Source of the DNA: Hetaerina americana
Lineage: Eukaryota > Arthropoda > Insecta > Odonata > Calopterygidae
Length of the DNA: 64,000 nt
Assembly: GCA_022747635.1 (NCBI GenBank)
Contig: JAKTNV010000010.1
Span: 39,828,237-39,892,236 of the forward strand
Direction: 5' to 3'
A program made the translations under genes and the position numbers. Positions 25,584-38,640 of the stretch are shown piece by piece. The notes beneath the pieces were generated by a model. It saw nothing but the letters and a program-made list of their open reading frames with translations. It made no database searches and was not told the origin of the DNA. Positions within the stretch are counted from its first letter, which is position 1. Every line of letters starts with the position of its first letter.

Positions 25584-28500
25584 ATGATAGTCCACCATAT
25601 CACGCCTAAAACGTCTCTTTTTATTTTTATATCACAGTCGCTTAGGGCAGTAGGAGAAAGTAAGTGTAAATATCATGCGGGAAGTACAGATAGACCTGGA
25701 GTGCCCCCGATTGCAGAAGCCCCATCCCTAGGGGATTCATGTGGAAGAGTAGTAGGCACTCGACCAACCGCTTGCAAATGCACGGAAAATCTTGTTCACG
25801 GGTACTGACGACAGGAGGAAAATACGATCGCGTTTCGCAAGGGTTTTGGAGGTCAACTTCAAATGACAATTTTTTTATGTCTCTAGCCACGAGTTCCGGA
25901 AGACTGGTTATGATAATTACGCTCTAGGAACAATAAAAATGGTCTACCACTCGGGTTCTATTATTTTATTGAAGATTCACATATAAAAGCACGTGGAATA
26001 ACATTGAATATTCAATGTATTGAATACGCAAAGCATTTGCAATTAATAAGAATCCTTGGAGGTCACAAAATTCTTTTCGTTCCCACTTCAATAGTGCTCA
26101 TACCAAGCTCCTTCCTCCGTTTAATATACTCTATTTTACTGAATAGTGATTCCACAACATAGATTTCGCGAGTTTTGGACAAGAGGCCGTTTTTAGCACA
26201 GTAGTAAAGAGTAAATAGGATCAAAAGTGGTATTCGCTATTCGTTAGGAAAAGAGAACCGGGGCCCTACTAAGTTCAGCAATTGAGAAAAAACGACTGCG
26301 GAGTTTTCCTTGGTTCATCAGAGACCAGATTTCACAAAGCTTCGAGCTTCATCAATCACGTCACTTTTGATGGCACGATGGGTGTGTTAAGAGCTGATAT
26401 GCTTATAAATAATATTCTAAACTTTGAAAATTACGATCATACATTCTTCTTCAAAATGACTTTTTGGGAGGCGAGAAATATGAGGAATTTTTGTTTTCAC
26501 GCGTGAAGGAAATTACCTAAGTCCTGCGGGGCATGAACATGAGCGCTTCACTCTGTCTTACATCGGCTTCGGTCGGAGATTGCGCACTCGGAATAGAATG
26601 AACAACATCCTAGCCGTTATCTCTGACCCGTTTCTAGGCGCTTTCGGCATTCTTAATTCCCTACTCAATGCTAACCGGAGGGAGGGAGCAATATTCGCCA
26701 ACAACTCACGCCAATAAAACGAACAAAGGTAAAATGAGGCTGGCATTAACCTAAGATAGGTGATTATCGGCAAACACAGTGAGTGAGTTAGGAATCAACA
26801 CGGGCAGGCAGGCAGAACTTTGTTTGCGAGGAAAACTACGACGGTATGCTAACAGTAAAAGCCGAACAAACGCCAATTTAAAGTGATTTATCAATCATTT
26901 AATGGTTTTAGGATACCATTGCTTCAACTACTATTCCCCTAGATAATTCGGAGAGCTGATATTCCCCTAATCCCATCCTCCGATGGAAAATTCGAGGGTT
27001 GGCTCTTTTCTAAACCCCTTTATACTTACTTTCAACTCTTAGGACAGCTTTTCGTCCTACGGGACCCTGAAGACGAACTAAGTTCATCTCGTAATTCCAT
27101 TCACTACGAATCACAACAAAACAACAATGCGCCACTCAGAATTAAAACTCCATTCCTATCTCGTGGCAGTAGCATGCACATGCCCTGGATACCAAGAAAC
27201 CCAGGCCGGCTTCCTTTAGCGAATGCCATTTATTTAAAAATATTTTCTTGGTAAGGAAGTAACTCGCATAGCGGGATGTCTTTTTCGGTGAGAAGTCACA
27301 GAGAACATAGGAGTTACAGTAAAATTAACTATATTTTATCAGCAACATTAACTTCCTCTTGACATTGGAACTATTGAGATCTACTCGTCCCAATGTAAAT
27401 TTTATAAAGACCTAATTTTACAGTCACCGCGTTATCACATCAACATAAACTGCTCATGAGTGATCACAGTCATAATCATTATGTACTGTCAAATATTTCG
27501 ATTATTTATGAGTATTATGATAAATATCGTTAGTTACACTAAATAGCGGTATTTCAAAAAATATTTGTTACTCTTTTTTGATCTCAGTGCGTTGAAGATT
27601 CGATAACTAATTACTGTTGATCCTTGCAATACCATTATTTAGTATACAATATTACCATTGACAATGTCGGAAGTTCACTGCAGATGTTATGCAGTTTTTA
27701 CAATTTAACAGTCATTGTGAAGTTGCAATCGCACATTTTGGCTAACGGAAAAAAATCTAAAAATGTAGTTATACATTCTATAATATCGTATTTAGTGATT
27801 TACGGACGGGAGCATTAAAAACACTAAATATTCTTTCCCGATAATAATCGAAAGATTTTACTTAACAAATTAAAAAACCACTATGGTGTAACACAATATT
27901 TTCGTTAAAAAAAGGATATTCCGCAAATAGCTCATACAAAACTATGCACCGAAAATGATTGCCGCGGTTTTAGGCCCAACATCAAATTGTTTGATTAGAG
28001 TTAAGTAAGTAAGACCACAAATTAATTCTGATACGCATATCAATTTCACTATGAGTAATTGCAACCTGCAGTAAACTTTCTTTCGCTCATGAACACAAGT
28101 TATCTTCTTCAGGCCTTCTTATTTTTCTCAGTTTCTGTTTCCTTATCAGATTTCGTACATTGCTATACTTGGAATAGCGTACGGCGATTCCGAGACTGGT
28201 TCATACTAAAGAATAGCATGCTATTCAGCGGCATAAACTCCACGCGCCCGGCTGTAGTCGCTGTTTTTTCATCAATCTACATTCACCAAACAAACAAAAT
28301 CGCTTCCCAAGCAGAAACGCACACAAGGGGATACAACTAGCAATTGGATTTCTGCTCTTGAAACGCGTTGCGAGAGCAATTTGATGATGAATTATGAGGA
28401 ATTATTGTGAAGTACGCAGCTCCTCGGAGATGCCATAACAACCCCTTCGTTTATTTAACAAGCGATTATGCCCTTATCCCAACTACAGTGGTAGAACATT

Positions 28501-29040
28501 TTAAAAACCAATGTGTTGACACATTCTCGGGCCACAAAACCCAATAGGGCTACAATTTCCAGCATTTAATTGACTTGATTAAGCTTGGAACGCAAGAGCA
28601 ATTGGAAATAATTAAGACAAAAAACCATTACATTGAAGGAATGTTATATAACATTAACATCTAAAATGACGTTGATAACACTAATATATATGATGAAGCA
28701 TACGACCTCTACCATTAAGTACGGGCTGCATGCTTCTTACACGGTTGGGAGGCTAAATCAACGAAATATGAAATTATTTACTTCTCGAAACATAAGATAA
28801 AACTGCGATTCAAGAGTCAGGTTTTCTTCACACGGAAAATATTTCGGAATGAAAACTGTGCCCCTACGAAGCGTTTAACCTAGGAGTGATATATTCTTCA
28901 ACTGAAGGTCATCGGTTAGAACCAACGTTAAAGCAAGGCATCAATGTGATTATTTCAAACCTAATGCGAGTCAGAACATAACTTCCGACGACTGAGCGCT
29001 CCGAAATATAATGATATGTTATCTTGGGGATGAGAGGATT
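25584..29040. other. Phosphatase intron 1, 5' part, no recognisable feature
   Basis: AT-rich, with a slightly GC-richer patch at 26.5-26.8 kb. No open frame here has recognisable motifs. Confidence 0.4.
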
Positions 29041-29990
29041 CAAGTTTAAGTCCTAGCGCATCATTTCCGCCGCCGGAAAGTGTTGTCGGTGGCAATGGAA
29101 AATAGTGAGGATTTTAAGAGGATGGAAGAGAGCGGCGGAAGGCACTTAAGGACTGAAATGCGCGCGGTGAAATCACACACCGCTTTTGAGCACCTCGATC
29201 TTCCGAACGCTTAAGACGTCAATCTCCTTTCGCCGTGCCGATAATGAAATGCGAGTGCACTCACCACGTGCGTCTGGATGATGGTGCTATCATCGCCCGG
29301 CTGGGCCTCCTGCTCCTCGACCGGCTTTCCCGCGCAGAATGCCACAAGGGCCAAAAGAACGGCCGTCGCAATGTACGCCATGGTCAACACCAACGATGTC
29401 TCTCGGGAGGAATGGATCTCCGGAGGAACCTCCTGGGACTTTATTGGGGAAACGGGGAGATTAGACGGGGGAGGGGAAGGGGCGGGTTTGCTCGGAAGGG
29501 AAAGGATTTTGGGAGGGGTCGAAAAGGGAGTGGCGGGAAACGAGGGAGGAAGGGTTGTAGGGGTTCAAGGGAGAGGAAGGTTTGAGGGGGTGGAAGGGGG
29601 GAGCACGCTCCTGGCAGTCCCACCGAGCTATCTCATACGACCACGGAGGTTTCGACCTCAAAGTCACCCGGCCGAGAAGAAAAAGGAAAAAGAGCTCGGG
29701 AGATGGCCGGTGAGGGGAAAGCGAAGACCTCAACGTCCGTCCTGCGGGGCGATAGCCAAGCCACTGCACGGACCGCCGACGGTGAGAGGGGAAAAAGGGA
29801 GGACGAACGGGTTAGCAATTTTTTTTGCATGTAACCCCGGCGGCTTTATGAACGCCCTGCCGGCGTTTCCTCGAGACGCACGTGGGCGGTCGAATAGCGT
29901 CTCGGGAGGGTTCTCGGCGTTCCCCTCGCCCGGTTTCGGCAACATTCGTGCGTTGGAGGTTCGCACATAAGTTCGTGGGCAGTGAGTCCC
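29040..29990. promoter_or_regulatory. CpG island / promoter region of the acid phosphatase gene
   Basis: This is the only strongly GC- and CpG-rich kilobase in the left half. It covers exon 1 and about 600 bp upstream on the minus strand. Purine-rich tracts (many GGGGA and GGAAGG blocks on the plus strand) alternate with CpG-rich sequence. Reading minus-strand, an AATAAAG stretch near 29440 lies about 60 bp before the ATG and could serve as a weak TATA-like element. The transcription start cannot be placed. Long open frames on both strands here (for example 29278-29970 plus) are a by-product of high GC and few stop codons. Confidence 0.6.
29265..29381 (-). CDS. Acid phosphatase exon 1 (signal peptide)
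   Basis: This 39-codon exon opens with ATG at 29381-29379 in a strong context (GACCATGG). The first 17-18 residues form a signal peptide with a hydrophobic core (AVLLALVAF) and a likely cleavage near CAG/KPVEE. A short acidic linker (EEQEAQPGDDS) follows, then TIIQTHV, the first beta strand before the catalytic loop of histidine acid phosphatases. The exon ends with CACGTG followed by GTGAGT, a good donor in phase 0. The product should enter the secretory pathway and be secreted or lysosomal. An upstream in-frame ATG gives a longer start (MVLTMAY), but the inner ATG has the better context and a cleaner signal peptide. The exon lies in a CpG-rich island, as expected for a promoter-proximal exon. 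Confidence 0.82.
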
Positions 29991-29999
29991 ATACCAATG

Positions 30000-32880
30000 A
30001 ATAGCATTTCCTTCCACACAATGGTGCACACATAATTTTGGCTTGGATGCCAATGCTTCTCATCCAATACCCTTTCATCAGGATTGAGTTGAAAAGTGAG
30101 CGATTCATTTGAATATTGACCCCTTGATTTTCGCTGGGCTTCACGTATTCATTAGAAAAGTGATTAAAAAAATTGATGATCGCTACTATTAGCGCTTTAA
30201 CGTCATTTTTCCATGACCTTTTTAAGATGAGGACATCCATACAAACGACGGCCTCAATTAAGACTGAAATAATATAAACATTATTATAATTAGTTGTGCA
30301 GATGTTATTTACTGCCGAAGTTAGGAACGGTTTGATAGCGCATTTTTTTTCTATACTTTCACCCGTGTTTGGTGCATGAAAATCCTCTCTACACAATTGT
30401 TTAAAGAAGAGACCGTTCAATATACAGGCGGGAGGTCCGGTGCTTTATATTCGAGTTCTCTACTTACAAATAATGAACTTAAATAATTACCACGGTCTCG
30501 CCGACAGAGGTACATTTTGGGTACTTAGCCTACCCCGTAGTTGGGGAGCAATTGCTAATACAAAACATGCCAATTACTTCGATGATATTTGACGCCAGCT
30601 GCCATCTGTCGATGAATCGACCATTATGCAAGCTTTTGCCGACAGTTAGGTTTGGGAGAGTTCATGGTGACATTAATGTGTAAGGGACCAACTGCCAAAA
30701 GAATAAAACTGAGAAAAAACTCTTCAAAGATATCTTTATTGCAATACTCAGTAGAAATGTTTGATTTACGACGAATCATGGAGGGGAGCACAGCCCATTA
30801 AAGTAGACGGGTTTTAATTCAACGCATATAACAGTAACGACACGCCATGGGCCACGAGATACGTATGACTAAAAAAATGTGTATTTTATTTGGCTAAAGC
30901 TGCCAAAATTTCTCGAAACTTCCTTCTGCTTCATTTTTTTCAAGGCGCAACCGGAAGTTTTATTGGTTGAACTTAAAACTACTTATGTAATCACACTAAT
31001 TTCATAATTACTATTAGCAGTAGTAGAAGTATTAATGCCAGTTATCTAAATTTTTCGCTCGCGTATTTACTCTACCCGTAGGCAAAACAACCAGTGTATT
31101 AGATAATAGTGAGTATACTTTCTTGTCCATTAATGAATCCCCTAAAGTGACTTTACGACTCTTGGCTAATACTGAATCGAGAAAGAAACTTTAATTTCCA
31201 AGAAAGTACAGCCTCTGTGGTAGCACTATACCACATCTCAGTAAGATAAAATGTGATTTCTCGTCGGCATAATATGTTTTAGAAAGAGAAAAAGCCCAAA
31301 TCTCATTTAGCATATTGCATCTCCTTTCCAAGCTTTCTACTATGGACAAAAAAAATCAATATCAATAAGTTCACAGTAATTTCTCCTCAAAAGATAACAA
31401 TTAAAATGTTCATTAGCAGCATAATTTTTTAGCGAAATGCATATTTAAATTAATCACTATCGTAGAACTTATTATTCTGACAATTCCTTCAGTTTTCATG
31501 ACGATTATTATTATTTTAGACTTTAAGTGTAGATTTTTTCTATAACCTTTGAGGCAGGTATCTTTTAAGGAGTCCCGGCTTCTTTAGTGATCTCTTTCTA
31601 ACAGTCTTATAGATGCTAAGTGAATTTTAATATCGACAACAAACAACCACTTCCAATCGCAGCGAAGTCAAAAACGTGTTGAAGATAAGACGAAATCAAA
31701 AAGGCCTACAATTTTCAATGTAGTAGAAGTACAGAAGAATCCTTCGGTCAAGTTAAAAACAATCTAAGGGCCCTTCAAATAAAAATTAAATAGCCCCAAA
31801 ACTTCTGAAGGAGTTGGAAAAGTTTCATCCAATCCTAACGGGTGGGAAAAAAACCATGGAAACGTCCCAGCAACCTTCACGCTGTTAGTTTCCCGGTACA
31901 AAGCGTGGTTGGTAAATGGGTGATGACTTTCAAAAAAAGGTAAAGTAAAGAAAAAGAGAGACAAGCTAATCAAAGCTCACCTGGTTCAGCAATAGTGTGC
32001 CTCCAAAAATACTTATTCACACTTCATATCTTCTATATTATAAAAACTAGCATGATACTCGTGCATCGCCAAGGGTTAAAATTAATTTTCAATGCACTTC
32101 ACAATCCTGTACAATGTTACGTTACATTATTATTAAATTTTTGGACAACAACTTTAACCAGTCAGTGTGATGCTGCTAATTTTGTAGAGGGCTTTGCAAA
32201 TGCCTTTACGAATGCCTTTACTGATGGAAAATGGGAAACTACCGTAGCTCCGAGAGACCTAAGTGGCACATTGTATTAACCTAAGCTAAAATCAATGAAT
32301 CCATTAAACAAAATCGTAACTGAATTAGTAGTGTATAATAATTGCAAATCGTAAGATTAAAGAAAGCGCGTTGTCAAAACGGAATACAGAAACGGCAAAG
32401 TAAACTTCTCGAAGCAAGAGAATAAAGTAAATAGACTGTATACAGACTCGTCACAAACGTTTCGACCAGCAGAATACTTGTAGAAGGGGGAGAAAAAACA
32501 AGCAGAAATGCATCGAATCCGCAAAAAAACATTCATAGGTAAATATATCCAATGGCAGATAACTTAATTTCAGCAACGACCTCTATCCCTTATTGATGTA
32601 AGCACTGTATTGCAAGTCCATCGATGTACGACTTATTTCAACACTTTTCAAGCTAAAATAAACTAAATGCCTACATAAAAATGCGACATAAGATTTAGGA
32701 ACAGCGTAAACAATTCGCAAGGTTTCCCAGCATCAGATACGAATTCAGACTATACATAATTTAGTACTGTTGAGTGTAACGTCACATTTAAGAGAATTAA
32801 ACGGAGAAGACGGGGGGAAGAAATAGAATTTAGAAGAGTAAACCGGGACGAAAAGAAAGGAATACAAGGAGGCAGTAGAA
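30000..32880. other. Intergenic region upstream of the phosphatase promoter
   Basis: A 202-codon open frame on the minus strand (29812-30420) runs into the CpG island. It has no recognised domain and an uneven composition, so I do not call it a gene. The rest is AT-rich with nothing nameable. Confidence 0.35.
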
Positions 32881-32904
32881 ATTATAATGAGTGAGGACAG
32901 GGAG

Positions 32905-33040
32905 ACGTGTACGTGCATCTACATAATAAACCGCATATGTTCGTGTGCAAACCCTTTCAACTTACATGCATGCAAATACAAATACCATCAACTCACATAC
33001 ATTTGCACATTAGAATGTAGTAAAAATGTATCCAATAGAG
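32905..33040 (+). repeat. Dispersed repeat copy (cf. 20.32 kb)
   Basis: GCATCTACATAATA at about 32915 is shared with the 20.02 kb foldback arm. CTTACATGCATGCAAATACA to AGAATGTAGTAAAAATGTAT (32960-33035) is shared with 20340-20420. This suggests one family with an internal deletion in this copy. Confidence 0.5.
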
Positions 33041-33599
33041 GGAAAATTAGATTGAAAAGTAAGATTTCACTACCACATGGTCATGCAATTCATGGTCTCT
33101 GCCGCCAAAGGGACAGGTAGGGAATGTGACACACAGCTGGCAGGCAGCGGACGCGTCCCCCCTCTCCCCCAGAGAAAGAGACGGGAATGGAAGGAGAAGC
33201 TTGAAAACAAACAAAGCAGGGCAAGTAATACTGCGACGAACACTTCGTACTTAAATGGCAGTCCAATGCAGGAATAGGTTTGGCAACAAAACGTTTGAGA
33301 TTAGTGAAAGTGTATCTATTTGAGCAGAACTAATTATTCCCTAGACGCTGTGGGTGGCAAGTGGAATTTTTGCTATCTACGTATAACCCTACAGCTGCTA
33401 TCCCATATTGTCCGTGGGAAGGAGAAGTCCTTGAGTCTGCTAGTTCTGACATCTATTTCCCGAATTTTATATTCACGATCCAAGCGACCAATGTATGTTG
33501 GAGTGCGAATAATTTGCGAGACCTCGAAGCTGAAACATGCGGATACGAATTTATTTAGGAAGTTCAACCTGGCATTGAATCGTATTTCTTCTAATGATT

Positions 33600-34062
33600 C
33601 CTAGCATAATTCCAGAAGTATTTCTGCGACGCTTTTCGTTTTATCATAACAGTTTTTAACGAAACGGGCTGCTCGTTGTTGAATCTTCTCAAATTTCCGA
33701 ATGAGGCCTTTTTCAGTCGGATCGCATCCAATAGATGCATATTCTAAATGACGCCTTACAAGAGCGTGATAACAACGTTCTTTTACGTTGCAGTCACTCC
33801 TGCCAACAATGCGTCTAATAAATCCCATTTAATCTTTGCTTGCACGTAGATTTCATGTATTTGGGTGCTCAAAGTTAAGTCTTAAGTGATTGTAATGCCT
33901 AGGCATTTTACCGTATCAACTACTTCTAGGTCAACTCCAGCTAATTTCTAAACAAATTCCGATAGTCTTTTTAAGAAATTTACCACCGAACATTTACCAT
34001 GGTCTAATGACAATCCTTATTTTGTACAGCATTTCGAAATACAATCTAGATCCCCCACTAGT
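33600..34062 (-). mobile_element. CR1/jockey-like LINE fragment, end of reverse transcriptase ORF
   Basis: On the minus strand the reading DLDCISKCCTK (about 34050), VDTVKCLGITIT (about 33915), then GFIRRIVGRSDCNVKERCYH, LVRRHLEYASIGCDPTEK and KIQQRAARFV is the standard thumb/C-terminal part of CR1/jockey-type RTs. Several stops interrupt the upstream half; the 75 codons at 33601-33828 remain open. It is cut off at about 34062, where a different LINE begins. It is a different family from the other LINE relics in the window. Confidence 0.8.
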
Positions 34063-34269
34063 ATTAAACGATCCCACCGTAGAAAAGAAATGAGAACATC
34101 TCAAGGAAGGGGTATTGAAAGCTGCAAACGAAACTAGTGGAACAGTAAATTAAAACAGGAAAATGACAAGGAAACCAGGGATTACAAACGAAATGATGAA
34201 AACGATAGATAATGATAGAAGGAAACGGGAGAGGATAAACAGAATGTGGTAAAAGGATATACAAGAAGA

Positions 34270-35205
34270 TACATAATAAACTGAGGCAGGAAACTAACAG
34301 GGCGAAAGAAGCGCGGTGGAGGACGCAATCCGAGGACACGGAGAGTTTACAAAGGCAGGGTGAAATGGGTGGCGATGTGCAAAAAGGTAAAAAATTATTA
34401 TTAGGATGATCGAAATAATAATCTAAAGATTAATCAGAAAGTAGGGAGGCAGAATCCGTGCTCACTCTTGCAGATACCGGAGGAAAATTACTAATGGAAC
34501 TAGGAAAGATTCGAGAGAGATGACAATATTACATAGGGTCCATATGGTAAAGGTATTAGGCCAGGAAGTTTGGATACGGAAAGAGAACATAAATTAGCTT
34601 GGGGATACCTTAGGACTACACATGTTTGATTGCAAAATAGAAAGGGCATGAAACGAATTTAAATCCAATAAACTGTGTAAATTGATAACATTCCCGTGGA
34701 AACACTAAAGAAAATGTGGAAGAAAGAGTTAACATGGATTAATTCATAGCATTTATGAAGGAGGAATTTGGCCGGAAAATTTCGTTAGATCAGTGTTAGT
34801 GCTCATCCCAAAAAAGGAAAGGCAGCAATATGAGGGAACTGTAGAACAATAAGTCTGATTTCGCAAGCTGCTAAAGATGTTTTCAGGATCATTAATAAGA
34901 GCATGGAGGGCAAGGCAAATTATTACTTTGGGGATGATCAGATTTGTGGACCAGAGAGAGGGACGCGTGATGCCGTAGCAATAATGTGGTCATAATAATA
35001 GAGAGAAACAGAGAGCACAATCAGGATGCAATTGTTTCGTAGATTTCAAGAAGGCATTCGATGGAAAGAATGTGTTGGAATTAACAAATGTATTGCTGAA
35101 AAAAGGTAGAGATTGGAGAGATATGCGACTTATTCATATCCTAAACAGGTGTCAAGCTCCTCAAGTGTGTGTGACGCAAGGAGAATCCGGATGTGAGGAT
35201 GAAGG
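34270..35205 (+). mobile_element. Degenerate LINE, plus strand, N-terminal RT part
   Basis: The order reads LIPKKERQQ (about 34805), a NYRTISL-like stretch, INKSMEGKANYYFG (about 34900), FVDFKKAFDGKNVLELTNVL (about 35040) and KKGRDWRDMRLIHILNRCQA (about 35100-35160). This is the palm region of the same LINE type as at 1.74 kb. It stops abruptly at about 35205. Confidence 0.75.
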
Positions 35206-35490
35206 TACCCAACATGCTTATCCCTTTCCTCCAGCGACATCTTTTGCCTACGGTCCTTCCCACTATCATTCTTCAACATTCCATCGCCTGTAAAAATGCT
35301 CTTCATACTCCTTTCCTGCCACCTTTGAATTTCTTCCTTCTCGTCCACCATGCCTAGTGCCTTTTCATTCGTTTTCCTTTCCGTCCATTTTACTTTTTAC
35401 ATCCTTACCCACTACCACATCTCAAAAGCTTCCAATCTACGCTTATTACCTTGCTTCAATTGCCAAGTTACCGAACCGAACAAAACAACA
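35205..35490 (-). mobile_element. LINE 3' fragment in opposite orientation to its neighbour
   Basis: On the minus strand, DEKEEIQRWQERSMKSIFTG matches the 3'-terminal region that also occurs at 47.2, 40.5 and 9.2 kb. It abuts the plus-strand RT fragment ending at 35205, so two pieces of related elements are joined head to head here. Confidence 0.6.
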
Positions 35491-35619
35491 CTCCGTATCA
35501 AAGTTTTGAAGGAACATGCGATTACTAAATAGAATACATACGGGTATATACATTCGAAAATTATTAAAAGATATTTAATTTCGAGACCTCATTCGTAGTT
35601 AGTAAAAGCAAACGTTCAA

Positions 35620-38600
35620 GAATACTAAAATTGCTCTTATCACACAACTTTATCGCTAACTCCAACTTTTCCTCAGATTTACAGGAACGATACATTTTTA
35701 CCCAGAGAGGTACTTTGTTCTTGGTTTGGCCAATACATCAAATTACGATGTTGTACGCACGCACATTTTCTCTGTACTGTAGTATCGAATACTAAAGTTG
35801 AACATGAGGTAGGTGAAAGGCAATGGATTTAAAAATACCATTTCTTACTTAATCACCGATTTGGTTATCTCGTAAAGTAACGTACCCAACCCGAAAATCG
35901 TGGCGCCGAATACCACCTCGAACATAAAAGCTGCTTGTATAAGAGGATTTAGTTTTTATGTGGATTGGTTTACGATACAAATTCGGCGGTCAGAGAGCCT
36001 TAAAAAAAAAAAACATACCACTTACAAATCAGAATGTCGGCCATTGATCATCGAGTTTGTTCATACATGGCCATTAGAAAAAAGGAGTGATTTTTTTTAC
36101 GACAGAGAGGAATTATTTCTAACATTCAAGCAGATTCCTTAAATGGCTCGTTCGAATTTCTTAAAGAAGGCTTGTGTTACAATATTGTGTAATGGCGCTT
36201 AGAGATTTAGAGCTTTTAATGTAGCGGAAACAATTTTTTCTGCTTGACCTCCTCGATATTCGGTATGTATTTCTGGTTTCGGGACTTGAAATATTTAGCG
36301 GACAGGTTTTATGTAAGCTCAAGTCATTCAAGCTGAATAATGCAAAGGAAAAGAACGATGTGAGCTAAGCTAAGGATATTTCAGAAATATTTGTGAACTC
36401 AAAAGAGTTGAAGATATGTAAAAGATAATGGATGCACAGGAAAAAATCATGATAACTCTTCCGAGTTATATTACCATCATTTAATTATTTATTTACAGAA
36501 TAATATTAGTATACTTTTCTCTTTAAAATTTCTAGTTCGATTAAAGTTATTCAAATATGTACACTTAAGTAGACAAAGAGGTTTGAATTTAGAATCCAAC
36601 TTCCCGCCCAGTTAAACTTAATATCAATTATCGAATCTTCCATTTACGTATCATTGTTCTTTCATTTGGCTTATCAATGACCGATAAATTTTTAACTTCG
36701 TGGGATGTAATGCGACGTAATACGCCATGAATCTTCATTTGAACTCATGTCCCCTATGTTCTTTACCTTGCGTTATTCCATCAAAAACAACCTCTCTCCT
36801 CATGCGGCGGTCGTCATCTTCTATCCAGCGCATTTGCAAGTCGGCACAAAGCCAACGCCCTTCGAATGCCAACGTATTTTATAACTCACACGTCACATGC
36901 CTAGTCATTTGCCACACCATGTTAAGGACACTCATTTATATACGGCTATTTTATGCCGAGGAAATACAAGACCATCGAAAGTGCAAAATTCGGCTTTTGT
37001 GATTTCTTTTCGTACAGCGCAAGTATTTTTCTATCAGTTCAATGCCTGTTAAATAAACTTACGCTATTTATTAATTCTCTAACATCCGATGTTTCACAAA
37101 ATTTAAAATAACAGATGTGCTAACCGTTTAGAAGATATACTTGACTGTCATTAAATGAAATTCATATTTAATGGATATTTCCTCCTGGAAAACATGGCAA
37201 TGATTTCCACCTCAAATCGTAAATTTACAGTGAAAACTGATCATTACAATAGCATGGGATGTATGCAATAACCAATCAACTGATTTCAAAATAAAACGAT
37301 TTACCTTTCAACTACAAGTGTATTACATTCGACTCCGGTTCTAGGCATAAACTTGACTGAATCAGCAGTGATTACGCTGAACTCGGAAAGGTTGCGGAAA
37401 ACATATCAGCATCCACAGGAATGAGGCACTTTGAGCTGGCAACTGAAAAAAATTGTGGCATCGCACCGACGTGACTCTAAAATTCAAATCAAATATTTCC
37501 GAGCGTGGTATGGAATGAGGAGTGTGGCGAAACTGAGGATAATGATACAGCCAAGGACAGTGAGTCTGAGGTGGAACCTGTATTTTAACGTAGAGGGTGC
37601 GAGGATTTCTAACGACTCAAGTTCACGGTCACCGGGATCGAAGCTGTTCAAAATTCAACCATCAACGCATTCTTTCAATTCAGCAACGCAAAATCTAAAG
37701 GCGCCAAGGGCGATGGTTTTTTTCTTGAGAGAATCCTCGACGTGCTTACACCAGGCCAGAAATGATAAGCCAAATTGATATTATTGGAAGAAAGAAATAG
37801 ATTGGTCAGGATTTGAAATACATTCTTTCTTAAATGAATCCGTAAAATCGATAGATGTAACGCTAAGAATAAAGGTAATTATCTTTTCTTAATCTATATT
37901 AAAAGTCAGATTCTAGTCTATCAGCCCGTTTGGGCAACGTTAAAATGAATTAAGTAGGAGAAATAAGGGTTTTGAGAACTGGATGTAGCTGCGTAGAGGA
38001 GCGTTTTATTAGGATGGGGCCGCGGAGCCGATCCTTTAACTCAAACAATTTATAACAATTTCAGCATAAAATTAACACAGAATAACATGAAATTAGTTAG
38101 AATAAGTCTAACCTCAAATACATAACTAAAAACGAGGTTAAGGAGCAGCATATCGCTCCGAATCTCCGGCAAGCGAGTAGCGTTTCCCAATTAATTCTTA
38201 ATAACAGAACTGCAGAGGATTCCGCGACAGTTACTTGAACATCATCTGATAATAAGTATCGAAATTCAGAAGTTTTACAGAGTAAAAAATCATTCGCCTT
38301 AACCCGAACTCGATCCCGAAACCACACGATTTTGGGCTAAGTACTTTAACCAATTAAGCTGCCGAGGCGTCCAATTACACTGTGAACTAAGGGTTTTGAA
38401 AGGATCAAGATGCCGTGACAAATTACCGTAAATTAATTGCCATTAGTTACGAAATACTGTACTCGTATATTCAATGCCACAAGCGGATGATTTCGTTTGT
38501 AATAGTCTCGCCATTTTCCCCAGTTCTTTGAACTAGCCAAGGAAAACACCTCTGGGTTTGAAGTACGTTTTGATCTTAATGCGGGTTATCTAAAACTACA

Positions 38601-38640
38601 AGTAGTAGCAGGATTCATACATGTTTTATATACTATAACA
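35620..38640. other. Interior of the inverted-repeat segment
   Basis: AT-rich. Open frames at 36727-37002 and 37431-37778 (+) show no domain. Apart from the SINE at 38.1-38.37 kb, I see nothing to name. Confidence 0.35.
38130..38372 (-). repeat. tRNA-derived SINE-like element, minus strand
   Basis: From 38372 on the minus strand: GGACGCCTCGGCAGCTTAAT, then TGGTTAAAGTAC (A-box-like), and 40 bp later GGGATCGAGTTCGGG (B-box-like), followed by a body of about 150 bp. The tRNA fold is incomplete, so it is a SINE head. The far end is uncertain. Confidence 0.5.

Larger units (their letters stand above)
3537..29381 (-). other. Acid phosphatase gene, 5' part (two exons and a 25.6 kb intron)
   Basis: This span joins two minus-strand coding exons. 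The first (29265-29381) encodes a signal peptide and ends in-frame with ...IIQTHV at a GTGAGT donor. The second (3537-3635) starts right after a TTCCAG acceptor with IFRHGQRTP. Both borders are phase 0, so the joined product reads QTHV-IFRHGQRTPADTYP, which is how insect histidine acid phosphatases begin. Intron 1 covers 3636-29264 (25,629 bp). Exon 2 ends at a GTAAGT donor, and I found no convincing exon 3 between 1 and 3530, so the rest should lie left of the window. The linkage is inferred from phase, family order and strand; no transcript is available. I saw no competing exons between them. Confidence 0.8.

Noticed and set aside
29278..29970. 230-codon open frame on the plus strand over the CpG island
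   Set aside because: It is antisense to the phosphatase exon and lies in GC-rich DNA where stops are rare. Its composition is low-complexity Gly/Arg with no domain. Several other frames here are also open.
29812..30420. 202-codon open frame on the minus strand upstream of the phosphatase
   Set aside because: No recognised motif, no splice support and mixed composition (half AT-rich, half CpG-island). Its length is notable but not convincing.
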